Below are positions 1 through 7,072 of a stretch of 14,744 nt of DNA, one piece after another. A model generated the notes under the pieces. The model worked only from the letters and a program-made list of their open reading frames with translations, had not been told where the DNA came from and searched no databases. Location: NCBI GenBank assembly GCA_046582475.1, contig JAYGEH010000456.1:1-14744 (forward strand). Direction: 5' to 3'. This stretch comes from GCA-2687515 sp046582475. Its GTDB lineage: Bacteria > Pseudomonadota > Alphaproteobacteria > Rhodospirillales > UBA2165. The position numbers and the translations under genes are program-made. The stretch's first letter is position 1; every line of letters starts with the position of its first letter.

Positions 1-46
1 AAGGCATCTTCCAATTTCACTCCCGGCCTACCAATCTCCTCTAGTA

Positions 47-493
47 GTGCGCTCGTATAGGGAAGATGCCCCCGCCCATTTACGTGAGCAGATAATGGCA
101 AACGCTGATGCCGAGTCGGCGCTGTTCGGCGGCAACCCCCCGAACATCAACTCGGCAAAATTGACGGCGCACATCCCGCTGATCGCCCGGTGGATGCTAC
201 CGGTGATCGTTTCCATGCAACGAAACGGCGCGGGCAGTATTCTCCCCGCCCGGATCAAGGCGCTGGCCGATATTAAAACCAGCCTGGTCAACGACTGCGC
301 CTACTGAATCCATCACAATACGTCGCTTGGTCAAGCGGCTGGATTGGAAGAACATGAAATGGAGGCTGTACAGTCCGACACCTATAAGGACTCCGAGCAT
401 CTGACGCCCCGGGAAAAAGCGGCCATCTTGTGGGCGGAACATGTGTCCCTAAACACCGCCAAACACCGGGACGATGTCTTTGAGCGATCGTAG
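47..493 (+). CDS. AhpD/carboxymuconolactone decarboxylase-like protein, candidate selenoprotein with in-frame UGA (C-terminus probably truncated)
   Basis: The frame reads GNPPNI near residue 29, then a helical segment ending in VNDCAY, a TGA at 305-307, and IHHNTSLGQAAGL, LTPREKAAILWAEHVSLN and DDVFERS before TAG at 491-493. This is the AhpD-like fold signature CxxC-x-HH, in which the paired cysteines and the histidine perform peroxidase or disulfide chemistry. The TGA falls exactly on the second Cys (C84-A-Y-U87-I-H-H), both flanking segments are typical of the family, and a SECIS-like hairpin follows. Sec readthrough therefore explains the frame better than a nonsense mutation. The GTG at 47 is an arbitrary start: the frame is open to base 2 and no clear ribosome site is seen, so the true start may lie outside the window. 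Relatives continue about 40 residues past FERS, so the 3' end appears lost. A decayed selenoprotein gene or a plain pseudogene is the alternative. Confidence 0.62.
305..345 (+). promoter_or_regulatory. Candidate bacterial SECIS element directly after the in-frame UGA
   Basis: A 7-bp stem pairs 322-328 (GTCGCTT) with 333-339 (AAGCGGC) and closes a GGTC tetraloop at 329-332. A lower 6-bp stem pairs 307-312 (AATCCA, including the A of the UGA) with 340-345 (TGGATT), leaving a 9-nt bulge on the 5' side. The loop begins 21 nt after the UGA and has G in its first two positions. Both features match what is known of bacterial SECIS elements bound by SelB. The pairing was found by eye and no folding energy was computed. 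Confidence 0.65.
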
Positions 494-833
494 AGTATGT
501 CAAACTCACCAAATCAATGCAGTGTTGAATTGATGGCATAGTCCGCTCTGGGTCATGTGTGGACGGCTCCCATTTGGCAAGGGTAAATTTGACGTATCTG
601 CAAATTGGCCGGCTGCAGTCATGTGTCCGGCCTGTTGATGCGGTGTCTAGAACCGCTGGCCTTGACGGTTTCCTCGGATTGGGTCCCATTCTGCTCTGCG
701 GGCCCCTTTGCGAGGGACATCAATCGGGTTGTCCCGATCCCCGGCTCGACCGGTTGGCTATCACATCTCGTCGTCCTCGCGTTCGTCGATAAACTTTTTG
801 ATCTCTGGTGTTCAGTTTCTCATGCCGCCGCTT
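494..833. other. Non-coding, decayed stretch, probably the 3' flank of an IS110-type remnant
   Basis: No reading frame here resembles a known protein over a useful length. On the minus strand the sequence follows the transposase C-terminus and looks like the non-coding tail of an IS110-type element, probably ending near 540-560. In the plus frame at 481-530 a short stretch reads AIVEYVKLT. It could be a frame-shifted remainder of the AhpD-like C-terminus, which usually has an EIVELT-type motif, but the match is short. Confidence 0.3.
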
Positions 834-1013
834 TCACGGTTTCCGGCTGCGGCGCCCGGTAAACTCGCTCGGTGTCATGACCGCCCATACGATGCGCGCG
901 GTTTTGTTGGCCATGGCGACAACGACCAGCTTGTCGGGCTGTCTCCGCATCAGGCTGGTGGCCCAGAGATGGGCATCCGGATTGCGCCGGTCCGATTGGC
1001 TTTGCGATGTCCG
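834..1013 (-). pseudogene. IS110-family transposase, C-terminal fragment
   Basis: The minus frame reads DAHLWATSLMRR, then QPDKLVVVAMANKTARIVWA and VMT, and ends after about 59 codons. IS110 transposases commonly end in a basic stretch followed by a V-A-x-ANK-x-ARI-x-WA motif, which is plainly present. After VMT the usual ending (a tyrosine-arginine tail) is found in a neighbouring frame as TERVYRAPQP, so a frameshift lies near 880. Upstream the frame is closed by a stop at 1014-1016, and none of the catalytic DEDD or Ser-containing regions remain. It is a dead fragment between the aldehyde dehydrogenase and the AhpD-like gene and may mark the event that shortened the latter. The family call rests on the C-terminal motif only. 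Confidence 0.55.
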
Positions 1014-1085
1014 TCAACGCTGAACTGGTCCGAAGGATACCGCCAATTATTCGGCAATTTCCGCCAGCCGGTCGCTCCCACCCCG

Positions 1086-2588
1086 TTAGCGCAGCACAAA
1101 CGGGTTCGGGGCATCCGCATTCGAGGTTTCTATCCACACCGATTTCAGTTGCAGATATTCCTTGATCATTTCCTGACCCGACTCACGGCCTATCCCGGAC
1201 CGCTTGTAGCCGCCGAAGGGCGATAGGTAGCTGACCGCCCGATAGGTGTTGATCCAGATCATGCCGGCTTGGAGTTTCCGGGCCATGGTAATGGCGCGGC
1301 CGATATTTTGCGTCCAGACGCCCGCGGCGAGCCCATAGGGCACGTCGTTGCCGATGGCGATGGCTTCCTCGTCGTCCTTAAAGGGGATCACGGAGAGTAC
1401 CGGGCCGAACACTTCCTCTTGGGCGATCCGCATGTCGTTGCGGACGCCGGTGAAGATGGTCGGCTCGATGAACCAGCCATCACCGCATTCCGGTCGTTCC
1501 GCCTTGGCGCCTCCGAGCGCGGTTTTCGCACCCTCTTCTTTGGCGATCCGGATGTAGTCGAGCACCGTCTCGAACTGCGCAAGGTTGGTGATGGGCCCGA
1601 CCTGGGTTTCAAGTTTTTGAGGATCGCCCATCCGGGCCTGGCGGGCAAGATCGACGACTTTCTCGACAAACGCGTCATGAATCGATTCCTGGACCAGTAG
1701 CCGGGATCCGGCGATGCAGGTCTGGCCCGTGGCGGCGAAGATTCCGGAGATTACCCCCTTGACGGCGTTGTCGATATGGGCGTCGGCGAACACGATATTT
1801 GGGGATTTGCCGCCCAGTTCCATGGTCACGCGCTTGATCCCGCGTGCGGCGCTTTCGTAGACCTTCACACCCGTCTCTTCCGAGCCGGTGAACGCGACCT
1901 TGGCGACTTTCGGATGCTCCACCAACGGCGTGCCGATCTCGGAACCGGTGCCGGTCACGACGTTGACGACGCCCGGCGGAAATCCCGCTTGCTCGAAGAT
2001 CTTCATGAACTCAAGCATCGAGGCCGAGGTGTACTGGGACGGTTTGACGACCACCGTATTGCCCGCCGCAAGCGCCGGTGCGAGTTTCCAGGTGGTAAGC
2101 AGAAGGGGCGAATTCCAGGGCGTGATGGCGGCGACCACGCCCAACGGCTCCCAAAGCGTGTAATTGAAGTGGCCGGGCTTGTCGATGGGGATGACCGAAC
2201 CCTCGATTTTGTCGGCCAGCCCACCGTAGTAATGATACCACTGAGGCAAGTACTTGCACTGCGCGCTCATCTCGGCGATCAGCTTGCCGTTGTCGCGGAC
2301 CTCGATCTCGGCCAGGTGGTCCGCGTGCTCGCCGAGTAGGTCCCCCAACTTGCGCAGCATGGCCCCACGCTGGGTTGCGTTGATCTCCGGCCAATCACCC
2401 GTGGTGAATGCCTGGTGCGCGGCCCCAACGGCACGATCGACATCCCTGGGCTCGCCTCTGGGGATCAACGCCCATGGCTGGGCGGTGTAGGGATCGTAAG
2501 TCTCGAAGGTTTCGCCGGAGGCGGCGTCGACCCACTCGCCGCCGATGTGCATCTGGTAGGTTTTCAATGCCTGTACGCCCGTGTCCAT
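1086..2588 (-). CDS. NAD(P)-dependent aldehyde dehydrogenase
   Basis: This 500-residue protein has the usual length of class 1/2 aldehyde dehydrogenases, which oxidise aldehydes to carboxylates in the cytoplasm. All core residues are present: oxyanion Asn159 in TPWNSPLLL, cofactor Lys182 in VKPS, the FTGS turn at 233-236, general base Glu257 in MELGGKSPN, nucleophile Cys291 in GQTCIAGSR, and Glu392 in EEVFGPVL. The ATG at 2588 follows a strong GGGAGG ribosome site about 6 nt away, which fixes the start. The gene is monocistronic and divergent from the thioesterase at 2850. The substrate cannot be read from the sequence. The co-resident ThDP-dependent decarboxylase and acyl-CoA synthetase suggest an aldehyde made from a 2-oxoacid, but that is context only. 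Confidence 0.93.
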   Translation of the reverse strand: MDTGVQALKTYQMHIGGEWVDAASGETFETYDPYTAQPWALIPRGEPRDVDRAVGAAHQAFTTGDWPEINATQRGAMLRKLGDLLGEHADHLAEIEVRDNGKLIAEMSAQCKYLPQWYHYYGGLADKIEGSVIPIDKPGHFNYTLWEPLGVVAAITPWNSPLLLTTWKLAPALAAGNTVVVKPSQYTSASMLEFMKIFEQAGFPPGVVNVVTGTGSEIGTPLVEHPKVAKVAFTGSEETGVKVYESAARGIKRVTMELGGKSPNIVFADAHIDNAVKGVISGIFAATGQTCIAGSRLLVQESIHDAFVEKVVDLARQARMGDPQKLETQVGPITNLAQFETVLDYIRIAKEEGAKTALGGAKAERPECGDGWFIEPTIFTGVRNDMRIAQEEVFGPVLSVIPFKDDEEAIAIGNDVPYGLAAGVWTQNIGRAITMARKLQAGMIWINTYRAVSYLSPFGGYKRSGIGRESGQEMIKEYLQLKSVWIETSNADAPNPFVLR

Positions 2589-2849
2589 CTCTGCCCTCCC
2601 AGGTCCGAATATCGGCGCGTTATTTTTTGCGCGGTGTTCACTTCATCGGGCTGGAAAATTACCCAATGCCAATTGCCATGGCAAGGATTGCCTCGGACGC
2701 CGTTCCCGGCGCCGGCCACCCGGGTAGAAGGACAAGAGCTTGAACAGTCGATGCCCCTAGCGCAAACTGCTCGCATGGCCCGGCCGGGTTGCTTTCGGCA
2801 ACGTCGTTCTAAAATGTTGAAATTTACAATGAGCAATGGATAAGCAGAC

Positions 2850-3281
2850 ATGCAGGAAAAAACCGTGGAACGCCTTAACGCGGAACAGATTCAGGCGATG
2901 TTCGATCGTTCACCATTTATTTCGGGACTTGGATTGCAGGTTCAGTCTCTCGACTACGACGAAATGGAATTGACCGTCAGTATGCCCTTGAATCCATCGA
3001 TGGAACGGCGTGCCGGAACCAAGCAATTCCATGGCGGCCCGATTGCCTCATTCATTGACACCATTGGCGATTTTGTCGTCGGCATGATGGTCGGTGGTGG
3101 CGTGCCAACGATCAACATCAGAATCGACTATCTCAAACCAGCCGTGGGCGATGCGTTGACGGCAACCGCGCGCGCGCGGCGCCTAGGCAGGACCGTTGCG
3201 GTCGCCGACATCGATGTGTTTGACGAAAAAAACGCGCTGGTCGCGATCGGGCGTGGCACCTATTTTCCAAAGGCCGGCTGA
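2850..3281 (+). CDS. PaaI-type hotdog-fold thioesterase
   Basis: The 143-residue length and the motif order fit single-domain hotdog acyl-CoA thioesterases. After an N-terminal helix comes the GLGLQV strand, then FHGGPIASFID at 60-70, with the HGG turn that binds the thioester and Asp70 in the position of the catalytic acid. TINIRIDYLKPA at 87-98 gives the central strand and hinge typical of the PaaI group. The protein would hydrolyse an acyl- or aryl-CoA in the cytoplasm, perhaps clearing dead-end CoA esters from neighbouring pathways. The ribosome site before the ATG at 2850 is weak (GGATAAG). The gene stands alone, divergent from the aldehyde dehydrogenase and convergent with the acyl-CoA synthetase operon, with a repeat element behind it. 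Confidence 0.88.
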   Translation: MQEKTVERLNAEQIQAMFDRSPFISGLGLQVQSLDYDEMELTVSMPLNPSMERRAGTKQFHGGPIASFIDTIGDFVVGMMVGGGVPTINIRIDYLKPAVGDALTATARARRLGRTVAVADIDVFDEKNALVAIGRGTYFPKAG

Positions 3282-3314
3282 CTGGGACCTCGCCGGGGCA
3301 GAAAGGACGCAACG

Positions 3315-3499
3315 CTAGAGCGGTTCCGGATAAATATGAACCATTTGACCGGGGCAAAAGCACCGGCCTGCGGTGGGTCAAATCGGCTCCTAAGGCGACG
3401 CCCCGGCGCTTGCCCGATGCAAAGGCCGCGCACCGCGCCTACCCGGAAAACCGATTTGTTCCCATCAAATTGATTCATATTTATCCGGAATCGCTCTAG
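3315..3499. repeat. MITE-like element with long terminal inverted repeats
   Basis: The left end at 3315-3352 begins CTAGAGCGGTTCCGGATAAA. The reverse complement of the right end at 3461-3499 begins CTAGAGCGATTCCGGATAAA, and the similarity continues for about 38 bases with a few differences. An inner inverted pair (CAAATCGG near 3380 and CCGATTTG near 3452) extends the symmetry. The interior of about 110 bp has no gene. It fills the space between two convergent genes. The shape is that of a non-autonomous transposable element, and the TA at each outer edge would suit a TA-target transposase. A palindromic chromosomal repeat family is the alternative. The transcript could also act as a two-way terminator. 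Confidence 0.7.
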
Positions 3500-3536
3500 A
3501 CCATCCGCAGCGGCGTCAGGCCGGCCGCATGAGCCG

Positions 3537-4925
3537 CTACCGCCCGAGCGATCTGCGGCAGCGGGCGAGCACCGAGAGCACCTCGAAGGGCTCTTCCACC
3601 TGCATGTAGCAGGGCACGCCACGGGGCTCCAAATACGCCTTGGCGGCGACATTGTGTTCGTGCTGGCCCATAAAGGTCACGTAGAACGGTTTGCGGCGGT
3701 GTTTCCTGGCCAATTTCACCAGGAAGTCGTAACCGGGGATGCCCGATTCGGTGGTCAGCATCATGATCACCACCGCGGCGTCGATGTTCCGATCCGATAG
3801 CACCGCATCCAGCGCATCGCCATAGGCCTTCTCATAGCCCACCAACCCGGCGCTGCCGAAGATGTCCACAGGGTTGCGCATGCGGATGAAGGGAGGGGCG
3901 AATTTCTGAAGCCGCTTGCGGGTATTTTCCTCCAACTGGGGCACTTCAAGCCCCATGGCGCGGCAGTAATCGGTCATGCACACTGTGAACGCGCCCGAGG
4001 GCGACAGGAAGGAAACCCGGTTGCCGGCCGGGACCGGCATGGCGGCCAGCGCCTTGGCCAGGTGGAAGAGCTGGGAATATTTGTGGATGCGGGTCACGCC
4101 GGCCTGTTCCATGGCGCCGTCCACCACGCGGCCGTCGGCGGCAAGCGAGCCGGTATGGGCCTGGGCCGCCTTCGCGCCGTCGTCCGACGCACCGCCCTTC
4201 AAGAGGATCACCGGTTTCTTCCTGGTTACCCGTGAGGCGACGCGGTGGAACCGCTTGGGATTTTTGATGCTTTCCAGGTAGAGTAGGATGGCATGGGTCT
4301 CGGGATCATCGCCGAGATAGTCGAGTAGTTCGCTTTCCTCCATGTCGGCTTTGTTACCGAGACCGACCACCCGGCACACGCCGAAATTCTCCGCCGACAT
4401 GATATGGCGCAGGCTGATGCCGCAAAAATTGCCGGTCTGGGTGATATAGGAGATGTGGCCTCTTGGCACCTTGCCGAGGGGGAAGAAGCTGGACGTGAAG
4501 TTGGCCGGCGTCGAGACATGACCGGTGGTGTTGGGGCCGATCACCCGCGCCCCGGATTCGGCGATGGCGGCGCCGAGTTTGGCCTGCAGCGCCGCACCCA
4601 TCTGGTCCACTTCGGCGAAGCCGCTGGCCGCCAGTACGATGGCGGGAATGCCCCTGGCGCCGAGCGCCCGCACCGTGTCCGGCGCCACCTCCGCTGGCAG
4701 GGTGACGATGGCCTGGTCGATGCCGTGTGGCAGTTCGTCTATCGAGGTACACACCGCCAAGCCCTCAATGCGCCCGCCCCGCGGGTTGACCAGATACAGC
4801 TTTCCCTTGAACCCGTTGTCGCGAATGTTCTTGATCACCACGTTGCCGGGCTTCCCGGTGGTCGCCGACGCGCCGATCACGGCCACCGATTTGGGTGCGA
4901 AGAATTTTTCCATAATTCCGGTCAT
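3537..4925 (-). CDS. ADP-forming acyl-CoA synthetase, alpha subunit
   Basis: The 462-residue product matches separate alpha subunits of NDP-forming acyl-CoA synthetases, which interconvert acyl-CoA, ADP and phosphate with acid, CoA and ATP. A CoA-binding Rossmann domain opens the protein (SVAVIGAS at 13-20, NPRGG, VIGPNTTG at 128-135). It is followed by the succinyl-CoA ligase-like domain with ISYITQTGNFCG and the phosphohistidine segment AQAHTGSLA, His257 being the residue that carries phosphate. A second ligase-like domain runs from about 300 (SFLSPSGAF) to the end. It starts 7 nt after the beta-subunit stop, so the two are co-transcribed. A start at Met5 is also possible. Acetyl-, aryl- or branched acyl-CoA specificity is not readable. 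Confidence 0.88.
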   Translation of the reverse strand: MTGIMEKFFAPKSVAVIGASATTGKPGNVVIKNIRDNGFKGKLYLVNPRGGRIEGLAVCTSIDELPHGIDQAIVTLPAEVAPDTVRALGARGIPAIVLAASGFAEVDQMGAALQAKLGAAIAESGARVIGPNTTGHVSTPANFTSSFFPLGKVPRGHISYITQTGNFCGISLRHIMSAENFGVCRVVGLGNKADMEESELLDYLGDDPETHAILLYLESIKNPKRFHRVASRVTRKKPVILLKGGASDDGAKAAQAHTGSLAADGRVVDGAMEQAGVTRIHKYSQLFHLAKALAAMPVPAGNRVSFLSPSGAFTVCMTDYCRAMGLEVPQLEENTRKRLQKFAPPFIRMRNPVDIFGSAGLVGYEKAYGDALDAVLSDRNIDAAVVIMMLTTESGIPGYDFLVKLARKHRRKPFYVTFMGQHEHNVAAKAYLEPRGVPCYMQVEEPFEVLSVLARCRRSLGR

Positions 4926-4932
4926 GCGCGCT

Positions 4933-5622
4933 TCATTCTCCCAGCACGATGAGGCCGTCGACGGCCACCGGCAGGCTGCCGCGGATGATCATGGGGTTGA
5001 CATCGATCTCGGAAATCTCGGGGAAATCCAACCCGATGCGGCCCAGCGCCATGATCGCTTGGGCCATGACATGGCGGTCCACCGGCTTCATGCCGCGCAC
5101 GGGCCCAAGAATTCGGTGGGCCCGGATGGCCGCCATCATGTCCAGCGCATCACGCTTTCTGATCGGCGCCACGCGGAAGCTCACATCCTGCAGGATCTCC
5201 GTGAAAATGCCGCCGAGGCCGAACATGACCGACGGGCCGAACTGGGCGTCGCGCACCATGCCGATCATCACCTCGCGCTGGCCCGAGACCATTTCCTGCA
5301 CCAGCCAGGCGCCGCCGTAGTCGGGCCCGGCGCGCTTGGCGATGCGCCGGAAGGCTTCCAGGAGCTCTTTCGCTGTGCCGAGGCCGACGGCGACCAGCCC
5401 CAACTCGGTTTTGTGGGTGGCGTCCGCCGAGCACGCCTTCAAGACCACCGGATAGCCGATTTTCGAGGCGGCCGTCCTGGCGGCGGTCTGGCTGGTGACC
5501 AGCACTTCCTTTGAGGTCGGCACGCCGTAGAGCTTGAGGACCCGTTTGCTGTCATATTCCGACAGCGTGGTCTGTCCAGCGGTGCGGGCGGCCTGGATGA
5601 TGCGGGCTGCCTTGGTGTTCAC
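4933..5622 (-). CDS. ADP-forming acyl-CoA synthetase, beta subunit (ATP-grasp)
   Basis: At 229 residues this has the size of a free-standing beta subunit and consists of one ATP-grasp domain. Visible features are LKLYGVPTSKEVLV at 29-42, PVVLKACS with nucleotide-binding Lys62, ATHKTELGLV with the conserved His70, FGLGGIFTEIL at 134-143 and the metal-binding EIDVNP at 205-210. It phosphorylates the alpha-subunit histidine or takes phosphate from it. The GTG at 5622 overlaps the TGA of the preceding 33-codon reading frame (GTGA) and lacks a strong ribosome site, so translational coupling is likely. The alpha gene follows after 7 nt. Split alpha and beta subunits are familiar from archaea and some bacteria, whereas many bacteria have them fused. 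Confidence 0.87.
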   Translation of the reverse strand: MNTKAARIIQAARTAGQTTLSEYDSKRVLKLYGVPTSKEVLVTSQTAARTAASKIGYPVVLKACSADATHKTELGLVAVGLGTAKELLEAFRRIAKRAGPDYGGAWLVQEMVSGQREVMIGMVRDAQFGPSVMFGLGGIFTEILQDVSFRVAPIRKRDALDMMAAIRAHRILGPVRGMKPVDRHVMAQAIMALGRIGLDFPEISEIDVNPMIIRGSLPVAVDGLIVLGE

Positions 5623-5720
5623 GCCTGGTCCGCCGCCTGTCTGCGCGCCGAAGGAGGCCCGTTGCCGCCGCCGCGGTCGATCCAGAACTGCCAGTTTGCG
5701 GCGCCGTCCGCCTCGCTCAT
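5619..5720 (-). pseudogene. In-frame deletion scar of a 5-oxoprolinase (OplAH-type) gene, 33 codons
   Basis: The frame begins ATG at 5720 after a GGGAG ribosome site and reads MSEADGAANWQFWIDRGG, which is the classic N-terminus of ATP-dependent 5-oxoprolinases (WQFWIDRGG, normally followed by TFTD). It then runs into GNGPPSARRQAADQA and stops. The GGGNGPP stretch resembles the glycine-rich C-terminus shared by this family; compare PGGGGLGDP in the HyuB of this window. The reading is that about 1,200 codons were removed between GGC-rich repeats, keeping frame, start and stop. The TGA overlaps the GTG of the acyl-CoA synthetase beta gene, so the scar may survive as a leader keeping downstream translation going. 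An assembly collapse is the main alternative. Confidence 0.6.
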
Positions 5721-5942
5721 CCCGTGCTCCCGGAGGGGAATTTCAGAGGCGTTGTCTTATCCCATCGGCGCGCCGGGATCAAATGCCCCATGGAATGGTT
5801 GGCGCCCGCACCTATATCCGGCAAGGTAACATTTGATCCAGCACCGGCAGGGCGATGGAAACATGGCGACACAAACCATAGCGGTGGACAACAGCGTCCG
5901 GCATGCGCGGACCGGCTAATTAATTCTAGATCGAATCCCACG

Positions 5943-6539
5943 CTATTCGAATGCATTGTCACCCAAAAGCGCCTGGCGAAATCGGACACTCAGTGCTGAG
6001 CCATGTCGGATCGGTAACTCCAGAGGCACCGATTTACAAATTACTTTGACCGCAGCAAAGACAGGTCCAGGTGCATGATAAAGGACCGGCGCTAATGTGT
6101 TCATGTCAATTTCAGTCCAGGCGCAAGTACTTTTGGGCCATCCTGCCGCCGAAGCCATACCGACGAGATCGACGCCTGAGGCGGTGTGGCTTTCCTGCAT
6201 CCCGGTTTCTCCATAATGCTCGTTATCAATGACCAATACGGCGAGATTGGCCGGTGCAGCAACGGCAATTGTCGCGAGAGATCCCAACCCAAGTAACATT
6301 TCACCATCACCGGTTATCACCAGTACGCGCCGCTCTGGTTGCGCAAGGGCAAGCCCCAGTCCCAAGACGGCGGCGCCACCCATTCCTCCCCACAGGTAAA
6401 AATTATTCGGATTGTCACCAGCCGCCGCAACATCCCATGTGGATGATCCCAGTCCGGATACGACCAACGTCTGATTTCGATCGCTGAGGATCCTGGCCAC
6501 CACATCGCGTCGGTTGAGCGTTGCTTTATTTTTCACCAC
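5943..6539 (-). CDS. ThDP-dependent 2-oxoacid decarboxylase, beta subunit (ComE / sulfopyruvate-phosphonopyruvate decarboxylase type)
   Basis: The 198-residue protein is the pyrophosphate-binding half of a thiamine-diphosphate enzyme: WGGMGGA at 50-56, GDGEMLLGLGSLATI starting at 77, and DNEHYGETG at 105-113, giving the GDG-x25-DN metal and diphosphate site. This half and the next gene together equal one phosphonopyruvate or sulfopyruvate decarboxylase chain. The GTG start at 6539 lies 2 nt after the alpha stop; AAGGAG inside the end of alpha serves it at a rather long distance, and the next codon is also GTG. No sulfonate or phosphonate genes are nearby, so coenzyme M or phosphonate synthesis is not supported. 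A catabolic 2-oxoacid decarboxylase is more likely. Confidence 0.82.
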   Translation of the reverse strand: MVKNKATLNRRDVVARILSDRNQTLVVSGLGSSTWDVAAAGDNPNNFYLWGGMGGAAVLGLGLALAQPERRVLVITGDGEMLLGLGSLATIAVAAPANLAVLVIDNEHYGETGMQESHTASGVDLVGMASAAGWPKSTCAWTEIDMNTLAPVLYHAPGPVFAAVKVICKSVPLELPIRHGSALSVRFRQALLGDNAFE

Positions 6540-6541
6540 GA

Positions 6542-7072
6542 CTATTTTGAAAACTCCTTGAAGCCGATCAGTCGCTGGCCAATCAAGACAGCGACCGATC
6601 GGTAAGACAGGAAGGCCTGGCGCGCCGCTGCGCGCACGGTTTCAGCCGCCTGGGCGTCTTCGTCCAGACGGTGGACAATGACTCCAACCGCTTCAAGTGC
6701 CGCCCGAGAGCCTTGCCCCATGGTCGTTTGCCATGGATTGAATTCACCCCATTCGCCACGCATGGTCACAAGCATCAATATCGGGATCCGGCATTCTTGA
6801 TTGATACTAAGCATGTTGATGCAGTTTCCGACGCCGGATGATTGCATCAATAGCAAACCTTTCTTACCACCTAGCCAACTTCCCGCCAGCATCGCAACGC
6901 CCTCTTCCTCGCTGGTAAGTGCTACCGTGGTCATTTGGGAGTCGGCGATACAGCGCTCGATCAGATTTTGATGCCCGGCGTCTGGAACGAAGCATACGTG
7001 TTCTACCGCGGCATCTTTTAGAACTTCAAAGATGTCGTTCGACCACGAAATGGTGGTATCTACCCCGATCAA
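6542..7072 (-). CDS. ThDP-dependent 2-oxoacid decarboxylase, alpha subunit (ComD type)
   Basis: This 176-residue chain is the pyrimidine-binding half: VCFVPDAGHQNLIE at 26-39, the activating glutamate cluster SEEEGVAMLAGSW at 54-66, then QSSGVGNCINML and IPILMLVTMRGEWGEFNP, all characteristic of the sulfopyruvate/phosphonopyruvate decarboxylase branch. With the beta gene it would form an alpha-beta enzyme that decarboxylates a 2-oxoacid to an aldehyde in the cytoplasm. The start is TTG at 7072: no ATG is near, and AAGGAG at 7083-7088 sits 10 nt before it. It is the first gene of a two-gene operon divergent from hyuA. The substrate is unknown. The aldehyde dehydrogenase and acyl-CoA synthetase in the window could take the product further. 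Confidence 0.82.
   Translation of the reverse strand: MIGVDTTISWSNDIFEVLKDAAVEHVCFVPDAGHQNLIERCIADSQMTTVALTSEEEGVAMLAGSWLGGKKGLLLMQSSGVGNCINMLSINQECRIPILMLVTMRGEWGEFNPWQTTMGQGSRAALEAVGVIVHRLDEDAQAAETVRAAARQAFLSYRSVAVLIGQRLIGFKEFSK

Noticed and set aside
305..307. Simple nonsense mutation in the AhpD-like gene
   Set aside because: Not fully excluded, but the stop falls precisely on a redox Cys position and a well-spaced SECIS-like hairpin follows, so selenocysteine is preferred.
1776..2339. Plus-strand open frame of 187 codons inside the aldehyde dehydrogenase
   Set aside because: It is a shadow of the catalytic-domain coding sequence with low-complexity composition.
4525..5514. Long open frame (329 codons) on the plus strand across the acyl-CoA synthetase genes
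   Set aside because: It is antisense to two well-supported genes in GC-rich DNA and has no recognisable domain.
5931..5950. Small hairpin (TCGAAT / ATTCGA) at the end of the decarboxylase beta gene as a terminator
   Set aside because: The stem is only 6 bp, the stop codon lies in the loop, and no T-run follows on the minus strand.
5717..5989. Minus-strand open frame between the decarboxylase beta gene and the oxoprolinase scar
   Set aside because: It overlaps the end of the decarboxylase gene, has no recognisable motif and its composition looks non-coding.
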